Shown here piece after piece: positions 45,059 to 53,256 of a stretch of DNA of 64,000 nucleotides. Numbering within the stretch: the first letter of the stretch is position 1; each line of letters opens with the position of its first letter. The notes below the pieces were generated by a model. The model did no database searches. It was not told where the DNA came from and worked only from the letters and a program-made list of their open reading frames with translations. Source of the stretch: CAZBDU01 sp964490725. GTDB taxonomy: Bacteria; Spirochaetota; Spirochaetia; SZUA-6; DRHE01. The position numbers and the translations under genes are program-made. Location: the NCBI GenBank assembly GCA_964490725.1, contig CAZBDU010000016.1:1-64000 (forward strand). The letters are read 5' to 3'.

Positions 45059-45152
45059 CGGCACCTCCAGGGATAGGGACTCACTATAGCCGGGGCGGAA
45101 GCGGAAATCAAGGCGCGCACCCCCATCGGCCCCTCCGCCGCCCGGGGAGGCC

Positions 45153-46103
45153 TCAGGGCAGGATGTGGGTCCCGACCGTTCCCTCCAGGGCTTCCAGGGC
45201 CCGGTCCAGGGAGGTGACCGCCGCCCGGCCGCTGCTCCAGCGCACGAAGCGCACCGCCGCCTCCATCTTTGGCCCCATGGAGCCGGCCAGGAAGTGCCCA
45301 TCCCGCAGATAGCGCTCCGCCTCCTCCACGGAGATCTGCCCCAGCGGTTTCTCCTGCGCCGTACCGTAGCCCAGGCAGGCGTTCTCCACGTCGGTGAGGA
45401 TCAGGAAGCGGTCGGCCTTCACCGCCTGGGCCAGCTTGAAGCCCGCCCGGTCCTTGTCGATCACCGCCTCCACTCCGGAGAGGCTTCCGTCGGGGTTGCG
45501 CTTCACCGGGATGCCGCCGCCGCCGGAGGCGATCACGATCACGCCGCTGGCCAGCAGGCGGTTCACCGCCTCGGCTTCGACGATCGAAAGCGGCTCCGGG
45601 GAGGGCACCACCCGGCGCCATCCCTTGTGATTGCCGGGTTTGACCTGCTTGACGGTGTAGCCGTTTTCGTTCTCCAGGCGGCGGGCCTGCTCTTCGGTGT
45701 AGAAGGGCCCCACCGGTTTGCTGGGGTCGCGGAAGTCCGGGTCCTCCTCGCTCACCACCACCTGGGTGACCACGGTACACACCGGCGTGTCGATGCCCAG
45801 CTCGGCGAGGCGAAAGACCAGGCGGTTCTGCAGCATCCATCCGATCTGGCCCTGGGTCATGGCGCCGCAGGCGGCCAGGCTCTGGGGCGGCACCAGCCCG
45901 GCGGCCTCCTCCTGCTGGATCAGCAGAGAGCCGGCCTGGGGCCCGTTCCCGTGGGTGATGATCAGCCGGAAGCCGGCCTTGGCGATGGCCGCCATCTGGC
46001 GCGCCGTGATGTCCACGTTGCGGAACTGCTCCGCGGTGGTGCCGCGCTCCTCCGCCTGCTTGATGGCGTTTCCTCCCAGTGCCATGACGACCAGCTCGCT
46101 CAT
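45153..46103 (-). CDS. arcC: Carbamate kinase
   Basis: 316 residues. Complete family signature: VVMALGGNAI, IITHGNGPQ, IASGGGGIPV, DKDRAGFKLA, ILTDVENA and the C-terminal LAGSMGPKMEAAVRFV. It converts carbamoyl phosphate and ADP to ATP, ammonia and bicarbonate. With PyrB or a related carbamoyltransferase nearby it could give substrate-level ATP from base or amino acid fermentation. The ribosome-site segment is tandemly duplicated just upstream, and a promoter is at 46169-46197. Confidence 0.96.
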   Translation of the reverse strand: MSELVVMALGGNAIKQAEERGTTAEQFRNVDITARQMAAIAKAGFRLIITHGNGPQAGSLLIQQEEAAGLVPPQSLAACGAMTQGQIGWMLQNRLVFRLAELGIDTPVCTVVTQVVVSEEDPDFRDPSKPVGPFYTEEQARRLENENGYTVKQVKPGNHKGWRRVVPSPEPLSIVEAEAVNRLLASGVIVIASGGGGIPVKRNPDGSLSGVEAVIDKDRAGFKLAQAVKADRFLILTDVENACLGYGTAQEKPLGQISVEEAERYLRDGHFLAGSMGPKMEAAVRFVRWSSGRAAVTSLDRALEALEGTVGTHILP

Positions 46104-46109
46104 ACGATA

Positions 46110-46137
46110 GACTCCTTACCCGAGACTCCTTACCCGT
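46110..46137 (-). repeat. Tandem 14-bp duplication carrying two ribosome sites before arcC
   Basis: On the minus strand the segment GGGTAAGGAGTCT occurs twice in tandem (46137-46124 and 46123-46110; 13 of 14 bases equal). The near copy puts AAGGAG eight bases before the ATG; the second copy would be a standby site. Confidence 0.7.
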
Positions 46138-46168
46138 CCTGTGGACTTCGCACCCAGGCTCAGACGGA

Positions 46169-46197
46169 AGTGTAGAAGCTGACCTGGCCAAGGGCAA
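46169..46197 (-). promoter_or_regulatory. Probable arcC promoter
   Basis: TTGCCC (46197-46192), 17 bases, TACACT (46174-46169) on minus. Each box matches four of six consensus bases. Predicted leader is about 60 bases. Confidence 0.4.
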
Positions 46198-46370
46198 GCC
46201 CAGGCCGCGGGTCAAGAGCGCCGGAAGGCGCCCCGGAATTCCGCATACTGAGAGAGGAGGGATGGCTCTCTGCGCCCCCGCCGCGGCCGGCGGGGCACAA
46301 GACGGGAAGGCTCTCCGGTAGCCGGGGCGCTTCCCTTTCGGGTACATTCTAGCCGCGGAGGGAACGCGGC

Positions 46371-47405
46371 ATGGCTGAGATGGACGCACGGAAGTCGCGG
46401 TGGCGCCGGCTGTTTGCGGCCGGGCTGCCGGTGGCGGGGACGACGCTCGTTCTGGTGGGAACGGCGTCGGTGCTGATCGGAGGCCGCCTGGGAAGGGCCT
46501 ACGGTGCGGTGCGCATCAACGCGGCCGCGCCGGCGGTGGAAACGGTCCGCCTTGCCAGGGCCGGGCGCATCGCCCCGCCGTCCTATCGGGGCATGCTCTC
46601 ACCGTGGCGCGTCGGCGTGCAGGTGGGGCACTGGAAGGTCGACGAGCTGCCGCCGGAGCTTCACCGGCTGCACGGGTCCACCGGGGCGCGCTACGGGAAC
46701 GTTACGGAGCTGTCCATCAACCTGGAGATTGCCCGCCGGGTGGCCGCCCGGCTGGAGGCGGCCGGGGTGGTGGTGGACCTGCTGCCGGCCACGCTGCCGC
46801 CCGGCTACGACGCAGACGCGCTGGTGGCGATCCATGCGGATGGGGCGAACCGTCCCGGAGTGCACGGCTGGAAGATCGCCACCGCCTGGCGTGCCAGCGA
46901 TGCCTCTCGGGAGCTGCGGGAGAGCATCGCCTCATCCTACGCCGCCTTTACGGGGCTTCCGGAGGACCGCTACGGCACCACCTACAACATGCGCGGCTAC
47001 TACGCCTTCAGCCCCCATCGCTTCGAACATGCGGCAGCGTACACAACGCCGGCGGTGATCATCGAGGCCGGCTTCGTAACGGTGGCGCGGGACCGGGAGG
47101 TGCTGGTGAACGAGCCGGAGACGGCCGCGCAGGGGATCAGCGCCGGCATCATCCGCTTTCTGTCGGGTCACAACGGGCTGGACCGCCGGAAGCTGCTGCC
47201 CCGGCTGTACCCCGTCGCCCGGGTAGGCTCCGACACCGAGCTGTACTTTCTCCCCGAGGAGGACGCCAGGACCGCCGGGCAGTTGAAGGCCGGCACGCTG
47301 ATGCTTCCCGTGCACCGGGAGCCGGAGTGGACCGAGGTGATCGTGCGCGGCAACTACCGGCGCTTCGGCTGGGTGCGCACGGACCAGCTGGAGTGGGTTC
47401 AATGA
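46371..47405 (+). CDS. N-acetylmuramoyl-L-alanine amidase, membrane-anchored
   Basis: 344 residues. Residues ~15-37 form one hydrophobic anchor. The amidase_3-type zinc hydrolase follows: VGVQVGHWKV (zinc His), ELSINLEIARRVAARLE (Glu), LVAIHADGA (His) and AVIIEAGFVT (catalytic Glu). It cleaves peptidoglycan stem peptides outside the membrane. The last ~70 residues may form an SH3-like cell-wall domain (WTEVIVRGNYRRFGWV). GGAGGG stands eight bases before the ATG. Confidence 0.85.
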   Translation: MAEMDARKSRWRRLFAAGLPVAGTTLVLVGTASVLIGGRLGRAYGAVRINAAAPAVETVRLARAGRIAPPSYRGMLSPWRVGVQVGHWKVDELPPELHRLHGSTGARYGNVTELSINLEIARRVAARLEAAGVVVDLLPATLPPGYDADALVAIHADGANRPGVHGWKIATAWRASDASRELRESIASSYAAFTGLPEDRYGTTYNMRGYYAFSPHRFEHAAAYTTPAVIIEAGFVTVARDREVLVNEPETAAQGISAGIIRFLSGHNGLDRRKLLPRLYPVARVGSDTELYFLPEEDARTAGQLKAGTLMLPVHREPEWTEVIVRGNYRRFGWVRTDQLEWVQ

Positions 47406-47406
47406 G

Positions 47407-48459
47407 GTGACGGTGGGCCGCAGCAGCGTGCAGGTGTCGCCGCCGGCGGCCGCGCTGGTCATGCTGGCCTTTCTCCCGGTGGCCGGCTGCGCCGGGGGAG
47501 ACTCGGCAGCACGGGAGGAGGGCATGATCCAAAGGAACGCTCCGCCGCAGGCGGAGTACCGGCAGGAGGAAGTCTGGCTGGAAACCGGGGTGCGGCTGGA
47601 AGGTACGCTGGTGGTTCCGGCTGCCGCCGGGAAGGTCCCTGCGGTGCTGATCGTCGCCGGATCCGGACCCACCGATCGGGACGGCAACTCCCCTCTGCTC
47701 GGAGGCAGGAACGACAGCCTGCGGCTCCTGGCGGAGGGCCTGGCGGGCTACGGGATCGCCTCCCTGCGCTACGACAAGCGCGGGGTAGGCGGGAGCAAGG
47801 CCCCGGGAGTGAGGGAAGCCGATCTCAGCTTCGACGACTTCGTTGCCGACGCCGCGGGCTGGATCCGCATGCTCCGGGCGGACCCGCGCTTCTCGGCCGT
47901 GGCGGTGATCGGCCACAGCGAGGGCGCCCTGGTCGGGATGATCGCAGCCGGGGATGCCGGCTCGGACGCCTTCGTGTCGATTGCCGGTCCCGGGCGGCCG
48001 GTCCAGGACACCCTGCTGGCGCAGATCGGCGCCCGGATGCCCTCCCTGCTCGAGCAGAGCAGCGCCATCGTGGCCCGGCTGCGGGAGGGGCGGGAGGTCC
48101 AGGAGGTGCCGGCGGAGCTGCAGCCGCTGTTCCGCCCCAGCGTGCAGCCCTTTCTGATCTCGATGTTCCGGCGCGATCCCGCCCGGGAGCTGGCGCGCCT
48201 GCACGTCCCGGTGCTGATCGTGGCCGGTGGTCGCGACCTGCAGATCTCCGTGGAGGAGGCGAGGCTGCTGGCCGCAGCCAGGCCCGGGGCAAGGCTGGAG
48301 GTGATCGAGGGCATGAACCACGTGCTCAAGGAGGCGCCGGCGGACGTGCAGGGAAACATGGCCACCTATGCCGAGCCAGGCCTGCCTCTGGCGCCGGGGC
48401 TGCTGAGGACGGTGGGCTCCTTCCTCTCCGAGGCGCTTGGGCAGCGCCGGGAGCGGTAG
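47407..48459 (+). CDS. Lipoprotein alpha/beta-hydrolase
   Basis: 350 residues from a GTG one base after the amidase stop. A signal peptide ends in a lipobox, LPVAGC, so the mature protein should be a lipid-anchored extracytoplasmic hydrolase. The alpha/beta-hydrolase core is clear: VAGSGPTDRDGN, RYDKRGVGGS, nucleophile elbow GHSEGA, then acid in VAGGRDLQI and base in GMNHVLK. Probably an esterase or peptidase; substrate unknown. Coupled to the amidase gene. Confidence 0.87.
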   Translation: MTVGRSSVQVSPPAAALVMLAFLPVAGCAGGDSAAREEGMIQRNAPPQAEYRQEEVWLETGVRLEGTLVVPAAAGKVPAVLIVAGSGPTDRDGNSPLLGGRNDSLRLLAEGLAGYGIASLRYDKRGVGGSKAPGVREADLSFDDFVADAAGWIRMLRADPRFSAVAVIGHSEGALVGMIAAGDAGSDAFVSIAGPGRPVQDTLLAQIGARMPSLLEQSSAIVARLREGREVQEVPAELQPLFRPSVQPFLISMFRRDPARELARLHVPVLIVAGGRDLQISVEEARLLAAARPGARLEVIEGMNHVLKEAPADVQGNMATYAEPGLPLAPGLLRTVGSFLSEALGQRRER

Positions 48460-48489
48460 GGCGAGGCGGCGTCCCTGGAGGAGGAGACG

Positions 48490-49359
48490 ATGCTTGCGGT
48501 CGCCGATCTGAGAATCACGACTCTGGGGGAGAACACCTCCTCGGGCAGGGGACTGCTGGGTGAATGGGGCCTGAGCGTGCTGGTGGAAACCGGACAGGGC
48601 GCCTACCTGCTGGATGCGGGGGCGGGCAGCTCCACCGCCAGCAACGCGGACGCCCTGGGGCTCGAGCTGTCGGGCGTACAGACGATCGTGTTGAGCCACG
48701 GCCATCACGACCATACCGGAGGGCTGCGCGCGCTGCTGCCCCGGATGGGCGGGGAAGGCGTGAGAGTCGTGGCTCATCCGGGAATATGGGCGGAGAAGTA
48801 CTCCAGGAACCGGGAGACGGGAAAGGTGCGGTACGCGGGCATCCCCTACCGGCGCCAGGAGCTGGAAAGCCTGGGGGCCCGTTTCGAGCTGAGCACCCGC
48901 CCGACCTGGCTGGAGGCGGACGTCACAGCCGGCGGCGAGGAGCCGATGAGCACGGATTTCGAGCCGGTGGCCTCGAATCTGCTCGTTCGAGCGCCGGAAG
49001 GACTGGTTACCGACACGATGGCGGACGACCAGTCGCTGTACATCCGAACCGACAGAGGGCTGGTGATCGTGCTGGGCTGCGCTCATCGGGGGGTCGTGAA
49101 CATCCTCCGGCACGCCCGGCAGCTCATGGCCACGGAGCGCGTGCACATGGTGATCGGCGGCAGCCATCTGTACTCGGCCAGCGTGGAGCAGCTGGACGCG
49201 ACGGTGGCTGCGCTGAGGCAGATGCAGGTGGAGTGGCTCGGCCTCTCGCACTGTACGGGGCTGAAAGCGGCCGTCCGGCTCAGCCGGGAGTTCCAGGAGA
49301 GGTTCTTCTTCAACAACGCCGGCACGGTGATTCGTTTCCCTTTCCGGCTCCCCGCCTGA
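48490..49359 (+). CDS. MBL-fold metallo-hydrolase
   Basis: 289 residues. Metallo-beta-lactamase fold with SHGHHDHTGG (HxHxDH), IVLGCAHRGVVNI and GGSHLY as later ligands. The overall pattern resembles the group annotated as methanopterin-related ribofuranosylaminobenzene 5'-phosphate synthase homologues, whose true activity is usually unknown. GGAGGAG precedes the ATG. Confidence 0.88.
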   Translation: MLAVADLRITTLGENTSSGRGLLGEWGLSVLVETGQGAYLLDAGAGSSTASNADALGLELSGVQTIVLSHGHHDHTGGLRALLPRMGGEGVRVVAHPGIWAEKYSRNRETGKVRYAGIPYRRQELESLGARFELSTRPTWLEADVTAGGEEPMSTDFEPVASNLLVRAPEGLVTDTMADDQSLYIRTDRGLVIVLGCAHRGVVNILRHARQLMATERVHMVIGGSHLYSASVEQLDATVAALRQMQVEWLGLSHCTGLKAAVRLSREFQERFFFNNAGTVIRFPFRLPA

Positions 49360-49400
49360 GCCTACCACAGCGCGTGTTTTTCCCCACCGGCCGCCGGTCC

Positions 49401-49429
49401 TTCCCCACTGCGGCGCCGGGCGCTATAAT
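49401..49429 (+). promoter_or_regulatory. Promoter of the MFS/gamma-glutamyltransferase pair
   Basis: Perfect TATAAT (49424-49429) with a weak -35 (TTCCCC, 49401-49406) at 17 bases. The ATG is only nine bases from the -10, so the leader is at most a few bases. Confidence 0.5.
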
Positions 49430-49438
49430 GCGCTCGCC

Positions 49439-50590
49439 ATGTTTGCCTTCGGTCTGAGCTTCTTCTGGTACTACGCCGCCTTCGCCGTGCTGATGCCGCA
49501 CCTGCCGCTGCTGCTGAAGGCCAGGGGCTTCAGCCTGGCGGAGGTGGGAATGCTGATGGCGGCTTTCGGTATGGCCGGTGTCATCGGTCCGGTGGCGATC
49601 GGCCCGCTGGTGGACCGAACCGGCCGCTATCGGCTGGTCATCCTGCTGTCGATCGTGCTGGCGGCTGCCTTTCTGGCGCCCCTGGCAATCACCGCGGGCT
49701 TCTGGGTGGCGATGCTGCTGGTGACGATCCTGGGCGTGGCGTTCAAGACCATCTATCCCACGGCGGACGTGCTGGCGCTGCACGCGCTTGCCGACGCCGC
49801 TCAGCAGTACGGGCGTGTACGCGCCTTCGGCTCCCTGGGCTTCGTGACGGCTTCCCTGGTCCTGCAGTTCACCGGCGTGCTCGCCGCGGGCCTGCGTTCG
49901 ATCGTCTACGTCTTCGGGGTCACTTCGGCGGCCGGGTTTGTCCTCACCTTCCTTCTCCCCCGCCCCGTCGTCTCCGGCAAGGGGCGAGCGGCCGGGAGCC
50001 CTGAGGGACTGCCGGGCCTGGGCGGTGTCTTCTGGCTGGGAATGCTGGTGTTCTTCCTGGGCAATCTGGGGATGATGGCCTACTACTCCTTTTTCTCGAT
50101 ATATCTGCAGGAGGTGCTGGGGCTCGAGCGGGTGAGCGGGCTGTGGGCGCTGGCGGCCTGCTCGGAGATTCCGGTGATCTTCTTTGCCGGCCCGCTGATC
50201 CGTCGTTTCGACCTGCACCGCATCTTCCTGGTGGCGCTGGGGGCGATGCTGGCGCGGTTGTTGGTGTACGCCCTCCTACCGGCGCTCCCGGCAGTGGTGC
50301 TGGCCCAGCTCCTGCACGGCCTGACCTTCGGCGCCTTCTACACGGCAGGGGTGGAGTTCGTGAGACGCCGGACTGTGGAACGGCGCCGGGGGCTGGCCAT
50401 GGCGGTGTACAATTCGGTGTTCATGGGCGTCACCGCCCTGGTGGGGCCGCTGGTGGGCGGCTTCGTCCTGGAGGCTGCCGGCTACCGGGCGATGTTCCTG
50501 CTGTACGCGCTGCCGGTAGCGGCGGCGGCGCTCATCGTGGCAGCTGCCGGAGGAGTCCTCCGGCAGCGGGCTGCGGAGGCGCTGTCGTGA
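49439..50590 (+). CDS. Major facilitator superfamily transporter (HcaT/nucleoside-symporter-like)
   Basis: 383 residues with about 12 membrane segments, beginning LSFFWYYAAFAVLMPHLPLL and the loop-2 motif GPLVDRTGRYR. The middle has a GlyProGlu-rich loop near residue 180. The fold is like the 3-phenylpropionate/nucleoside H+ symporter branch. Cargo unknown. Its stop overlaps the gamma-glutamyltransferase start (GTGA). Confidence 0.85.
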   Translation: MFAFGLSFFWYYAAFAVLMPHLPLLLKARGFSLAEVGMLMAAFGMAGVIGPVAIGPLVDRTGRYRLVILLSIVLAAAFLAPLAITAGFWVAMLLVTILGVAFKTIYPTADVLALHALADAAQQYGRVRAFGSLGFVTASLVLQFTGVLAAGLRSIVYVFGVTSAAGFVLTFLLPRPVVSGKGRAAGSPEGLPGLGGVFWLGMLVFFLGNLGMMAYYSFFSIYLQEVLGLERVSGLWALAACSEIPVIFFAGPLIRRFDLHRIFLVALGAMLARLLVYALLPALPAVVLAQLLHGLTFGAFYTAGVEFVRRRTVERRRGLAMAVYNSVFMGVTALVGPLVGGFVLEAAGYRAMFLLYALPVAAAALIVAAAGGVLRQRAAEALS

Positions 50591-52233
50591 AGCTCGAAAG
50601 CAGCGAGCTGTACCGCTCGCGCCGCTCCCCGGTGCTGTCCACGCGGGGCATGGTGGCCGCCAGCCAGCCTCTGGCCGCGCAGGCGGGCGCCAGCATTCTG
50701 GAGCGCGGAGGCAACGCAGCCGACGCGGCCGTGGCGGTGGCCGCGGCGCTGCAGGTCACGCAGCCCTGCTCCACCGGCCTGGGAGGGGACTGCTTCCTGC
50801 TCTACTACTCGGCTTCTGAGCGGAAGGTGAAGGCCCTGAACGGTTCCGGCCGCTCGCCCCGCGCGCTCTCCCTGGAGAGAGCCCGGCGGCTGGGCTTCAG
50901 CGGCAGGATTCCCAGCCGTCACGCGCTCACCGTGACCGTTCCCGGCGCGCCGGCGGCCTGGGACGAGACGCTGGAGCGGCTGGGGCGCCTGTCCCGCGCC
51001 GAGGTGCTGGCACCCGCCATTCGGCTGGCCGAGGAAGGGTATCCGGTGGCGCCGCTGACGGCCCGGTGGTGGGAGGAGAGCGCGGAGGAGACCCTGCGGC
51101 ATCACCGCTTCGGGGGGGAGCTGCTGGTGGACGGCCGCTCGCCCCGCCCTGGGGAGGTAGTGCGGCTTCCGGCCCTGGCCTCCTCGCTGCGCGCCCTGGC
51201 GGAGGAGGGCAGCCGGGCGTTCTACACGGGGAGGATCGCCGGGGCCGTCGTGGAGGCGGTGCGGGAGGCCGGTGGCCTGCTGGCAGCGGAAGACCTGGCC
51301 GGGCACCGCTCGGAGTGGGTCGAGCCCCTCCGGCTGTCCTACCGCGGGGTGGACGTCTGGGAGTGTCCGCCCAACGGCCAGGGCCTGGCGGTGCTGCTGG
51401 CCCTGAACGTGCTGCGCTTCCTGGACGCGGACCGTTTTCGCCGTTTTCCGCCGGAGAGCGCCGGCCGGCTGCATCTGCTGGTGGAGTGCATGCGCCTGGC
51501 TTTTGCGGACGCCCTGCGCCACGTGGCGGACCCGCAGCACGTCCGCGTACCCGTGGAGGAGCTTCTTTCGGAGGAGTACGGCCGGAGACGGGCAGGCCTG
51601 ATCCGGGAGGACAGCGCGATGGCTGTCCCCGGGCCGGGTCTGGCCGCCGCGGCCGGAGGGGACACGGTGTACTTCTGCACCGCCGACGCGGAGGGGAACG
51701 CCTGCTCCTGCATCAACAGTAACTTTCTGGGTTTCGGCACGGGGATCGTGCCCCGGGGCTGCGGCTTCTCCCTGCAGAATCGCGGACACGGCTTCACCCT
51801 GGAGCGTGGCCACCCCAACAGCCTGGCCGGGGGGAAGCGTCCCTACCATACCATCATTCCCGGGCTGTCCACGGAAAGCGGGAGCGGCAGGCTGCACGCC
51901 GCCTTCGGCGTCATGGGGGGGATGATGCAGGCGCAGGGACATCTCCAGGTGGTCTCCGCCCTGGTGGACGACGAGCTGGACCCGCAGGCGGCGCTGGACC
52001 GGGGGCGCTTCCAGATCGAGGAGGGGCTCCCCGAGGGGGTCCTGCTTGTGGAGGACGCCCTGAGGCCGGGGACGGTCCCCGCGCTGGAAGCCAAGGGACA
52101 CCGGGTGCGGGTGGTTGCGGGGATCGAGCGGCCCATCTTCGGCCTGGGACAGATCGTCCTCCGCGACGCTGCGGGCGTGCTGTGGGGCGCAAGCGATCCC
52201 CGGGGGGACGGCTGCGCGCTGGGGCTCTGCTAA
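50587..52233 (+). CDS. ggt: Gamma-glutamyltransferase family protein
   Basis: 548 residues. N-terminal GMVAASQPLAAQAGASILER and GGNAADAAVAVAAALQV, substrate region STGLGGDCFLLYY, and the autocleavage nucleophile Thr in AAGGDTVYFCTADAEGN. It matures into two chains and acts on gamma-glutamyl compounds. No signal peptide is visible, so it looks like the cytoplasmic YwrD-type. The GTG start is taken because it overlaps the MFS stop and precedes the conserved core. Confidence 0.88.
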   Translation: MKLESSELYRSRRSPVLSTRGMVAASQPLAAQAGASILERGGNAADAAVAVAAALQVTQPCSTGLGGDCFLLYYSASERKVKALNGSGRSPRALSLERARRLGFSGRIPSRHALTVTVPGAPAAWDETLERLGRLSRAEVLAPAIRLAEEGYPVAPLTARWWEESAEETLRHHRFGGELLVDGRSPRPGEVVRLPALASSLRALAEEGSRAFYTGRIAGAVVEAVREAGGLLAAEDLAGHRSEWVEPLRLSYRGVDVWECPPNGQGLAVLLALNVLRFLDADRFRRFPPESAGRLHLLVECMRLAFADALRHVADPQHVRVPVEELLSEEYGRRRAGLIREDSAMAVPGPGLAAAAGGDTVYFCTADAEGNACSCINSNFLGFGTGIVPRGCGFSLQNRGHGFTLERGHPNSLAGGKRPYHTIIPGLSTESGSGRLHAAFGVMGGMMQAQGHLQVVSALVDDELDPQAALDRGRFQIEEGLPEGVLLVEDALRPGTVPALEAKGHRVRVVAGIERPIFGLGQIVLRDAAGVLWGASDPRGDGCALGLC

Positions 52234-52249
52234 AGGGGACCTTCCCTCC

Positions 52250-53050
52250 TCAGCCCGGCCCGGCTTCCTCCAGGGAGGCGCGCATGTGGGCCACCGGGCT
52301 GCCGTGCAGCACCGCTACCACCTCCGCCGCAATGGAAACGGCGATCTCCGCCGCCGAGTCCCCGCCCAAGGGGATGCCCACCGGGGCGTACAGGCAGTCC
52401 GGCGGCTCGATGCCCAGCTCGCGGAGCCGCTTCAAGGTGGCGCGGACCTTCCCCCGCGATCCGATCAGCCCCAGGTAGCGGTAGCTCTGCGAGCGCTGCA
52501 GGAGCTGCCGCAGAACTTCGAAGTCGTGCTCGTGGCCATGGGTGGCAATGAAGCACAGCTCGGTGCCGGCAAGCTGTTGGCTCGCCCCTTCCAGCCTGGC
52601 GTAGTCGCCGATCACCACGGTCCTGCCCGGTTTCTCCAGGGCCGGCAGAATCTCCGGCCTGCTGTCGAACACCGTCACCCGGAACCCCAGGGATTCCAGG
52701 ATGGGCAGAAGCGCCTGGTTTACGTGGCCGCCGCCGAAGAGCGCGAAGCTGCGGGTGGCCGCCAGGTACTCCAGGACCAGGGTGACCTTCCCGCCGCATT
52801 TCATTCCGATGGAGGCCAGGTCCAGCTCCAGCAGGCGGTTCTCCCGGGAGGCCAGCACGTCCCTCGCCTGCTCCACCGCGGTGCGCTCCAGCGCCCCGCC
52901 GCCCACGGTCCCGTGGAGGCTGCCGTCCTCCGCCACCAGCATCTTGAAGCCGGCCTTGCCCGGGGTGCCGCGGCTGGCCTGCAGAACCGTCACCTGGACC
53001 AGGCTGCGGCCGCCCTCCAGCAACTCCAGGCACCTGCGCAGTACGTCCAT
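52250..53050 (-). CDS. xdhC: XdhC/CoxI family molybdenum enzyme maturation factor
   Basis: 266 residues. N-terminal XdhC_CoxI domain (GRSLVQVTVLQASRGTPGKA, GTVGGGALERTAVEQA) and a C-terminal Rossmann domain (FALFGGGHVNQALLP, VIGDYARL, THGHEHDFEVL, GLIGSRGK). These factors insert sulfurated Mo cofactor into xanthine dehydrogenase-type enzymes, so it probably matures one or both hydroxylases in the window. It stands alone, convergent with ggt. Confidence 0.92.
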   Translation of the reverse strand: MDVLRRCLELLEGGRSLVQVTVLQASRGTPGKAGFKMLVAEDGSLHGTVGGGALERTAVEQARDVLASRENRLLELDLASIGMKCGGKVTLVLEYLAATRSFALFGGGHVNQALLPILESLGFRVTVFDSRPEILPALEKPGRTVVIGDYARLEGASQQLAGTELCFIATHGHEHDFEVLRQLLQRSQSYRYLGLIGSRGKVRATLKRLRELGIEPPDCLYAPVGIPLGGDSAAEIAVSIAAEVVAVLHGSPVAHMRASLEEAGPG

Positions 53051-53091
53051 GGGCTACAGTCTACCCCACGCGCGCCGGGACAGGCAACCGC

Positions 53092-53192
53092 CGGGGGCGG
53101 CCTGGGATGGCCGGGGGGCGGCAGGGCGGCCAGGGGAGGCCAGGGGGCGGCAAGGCGGGCGGGCGCCAGGGGGCGGGCCGCGGCGGGCAGGC
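53092..53192 (+). other. G-run tract in the xdhC/S1C protease intergenic region
   Basis: About 100 bases with many runs of three to six G on the plus strand and almost no other pattern. Such spacing can allow G-quadruplex structures. It lies between two divergently transcribed genes. Confidence 0.5.
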
Positions 53193-53256
53193 GGCGCCCC
53201 TCTGAGCTGCTTTCCCGGGAAGCCGGAGGAGAGTACATTGGTAGGCGGAGGAAACC

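Noticed and set aside
43535..45076. 513-codon plus-strand frame opposite the GltS-like gene
   Set aside because: Composition (Asp/His/Gln/Arg) is typical of an antisense frame; the minus strand encodes a coherent membrane protein.
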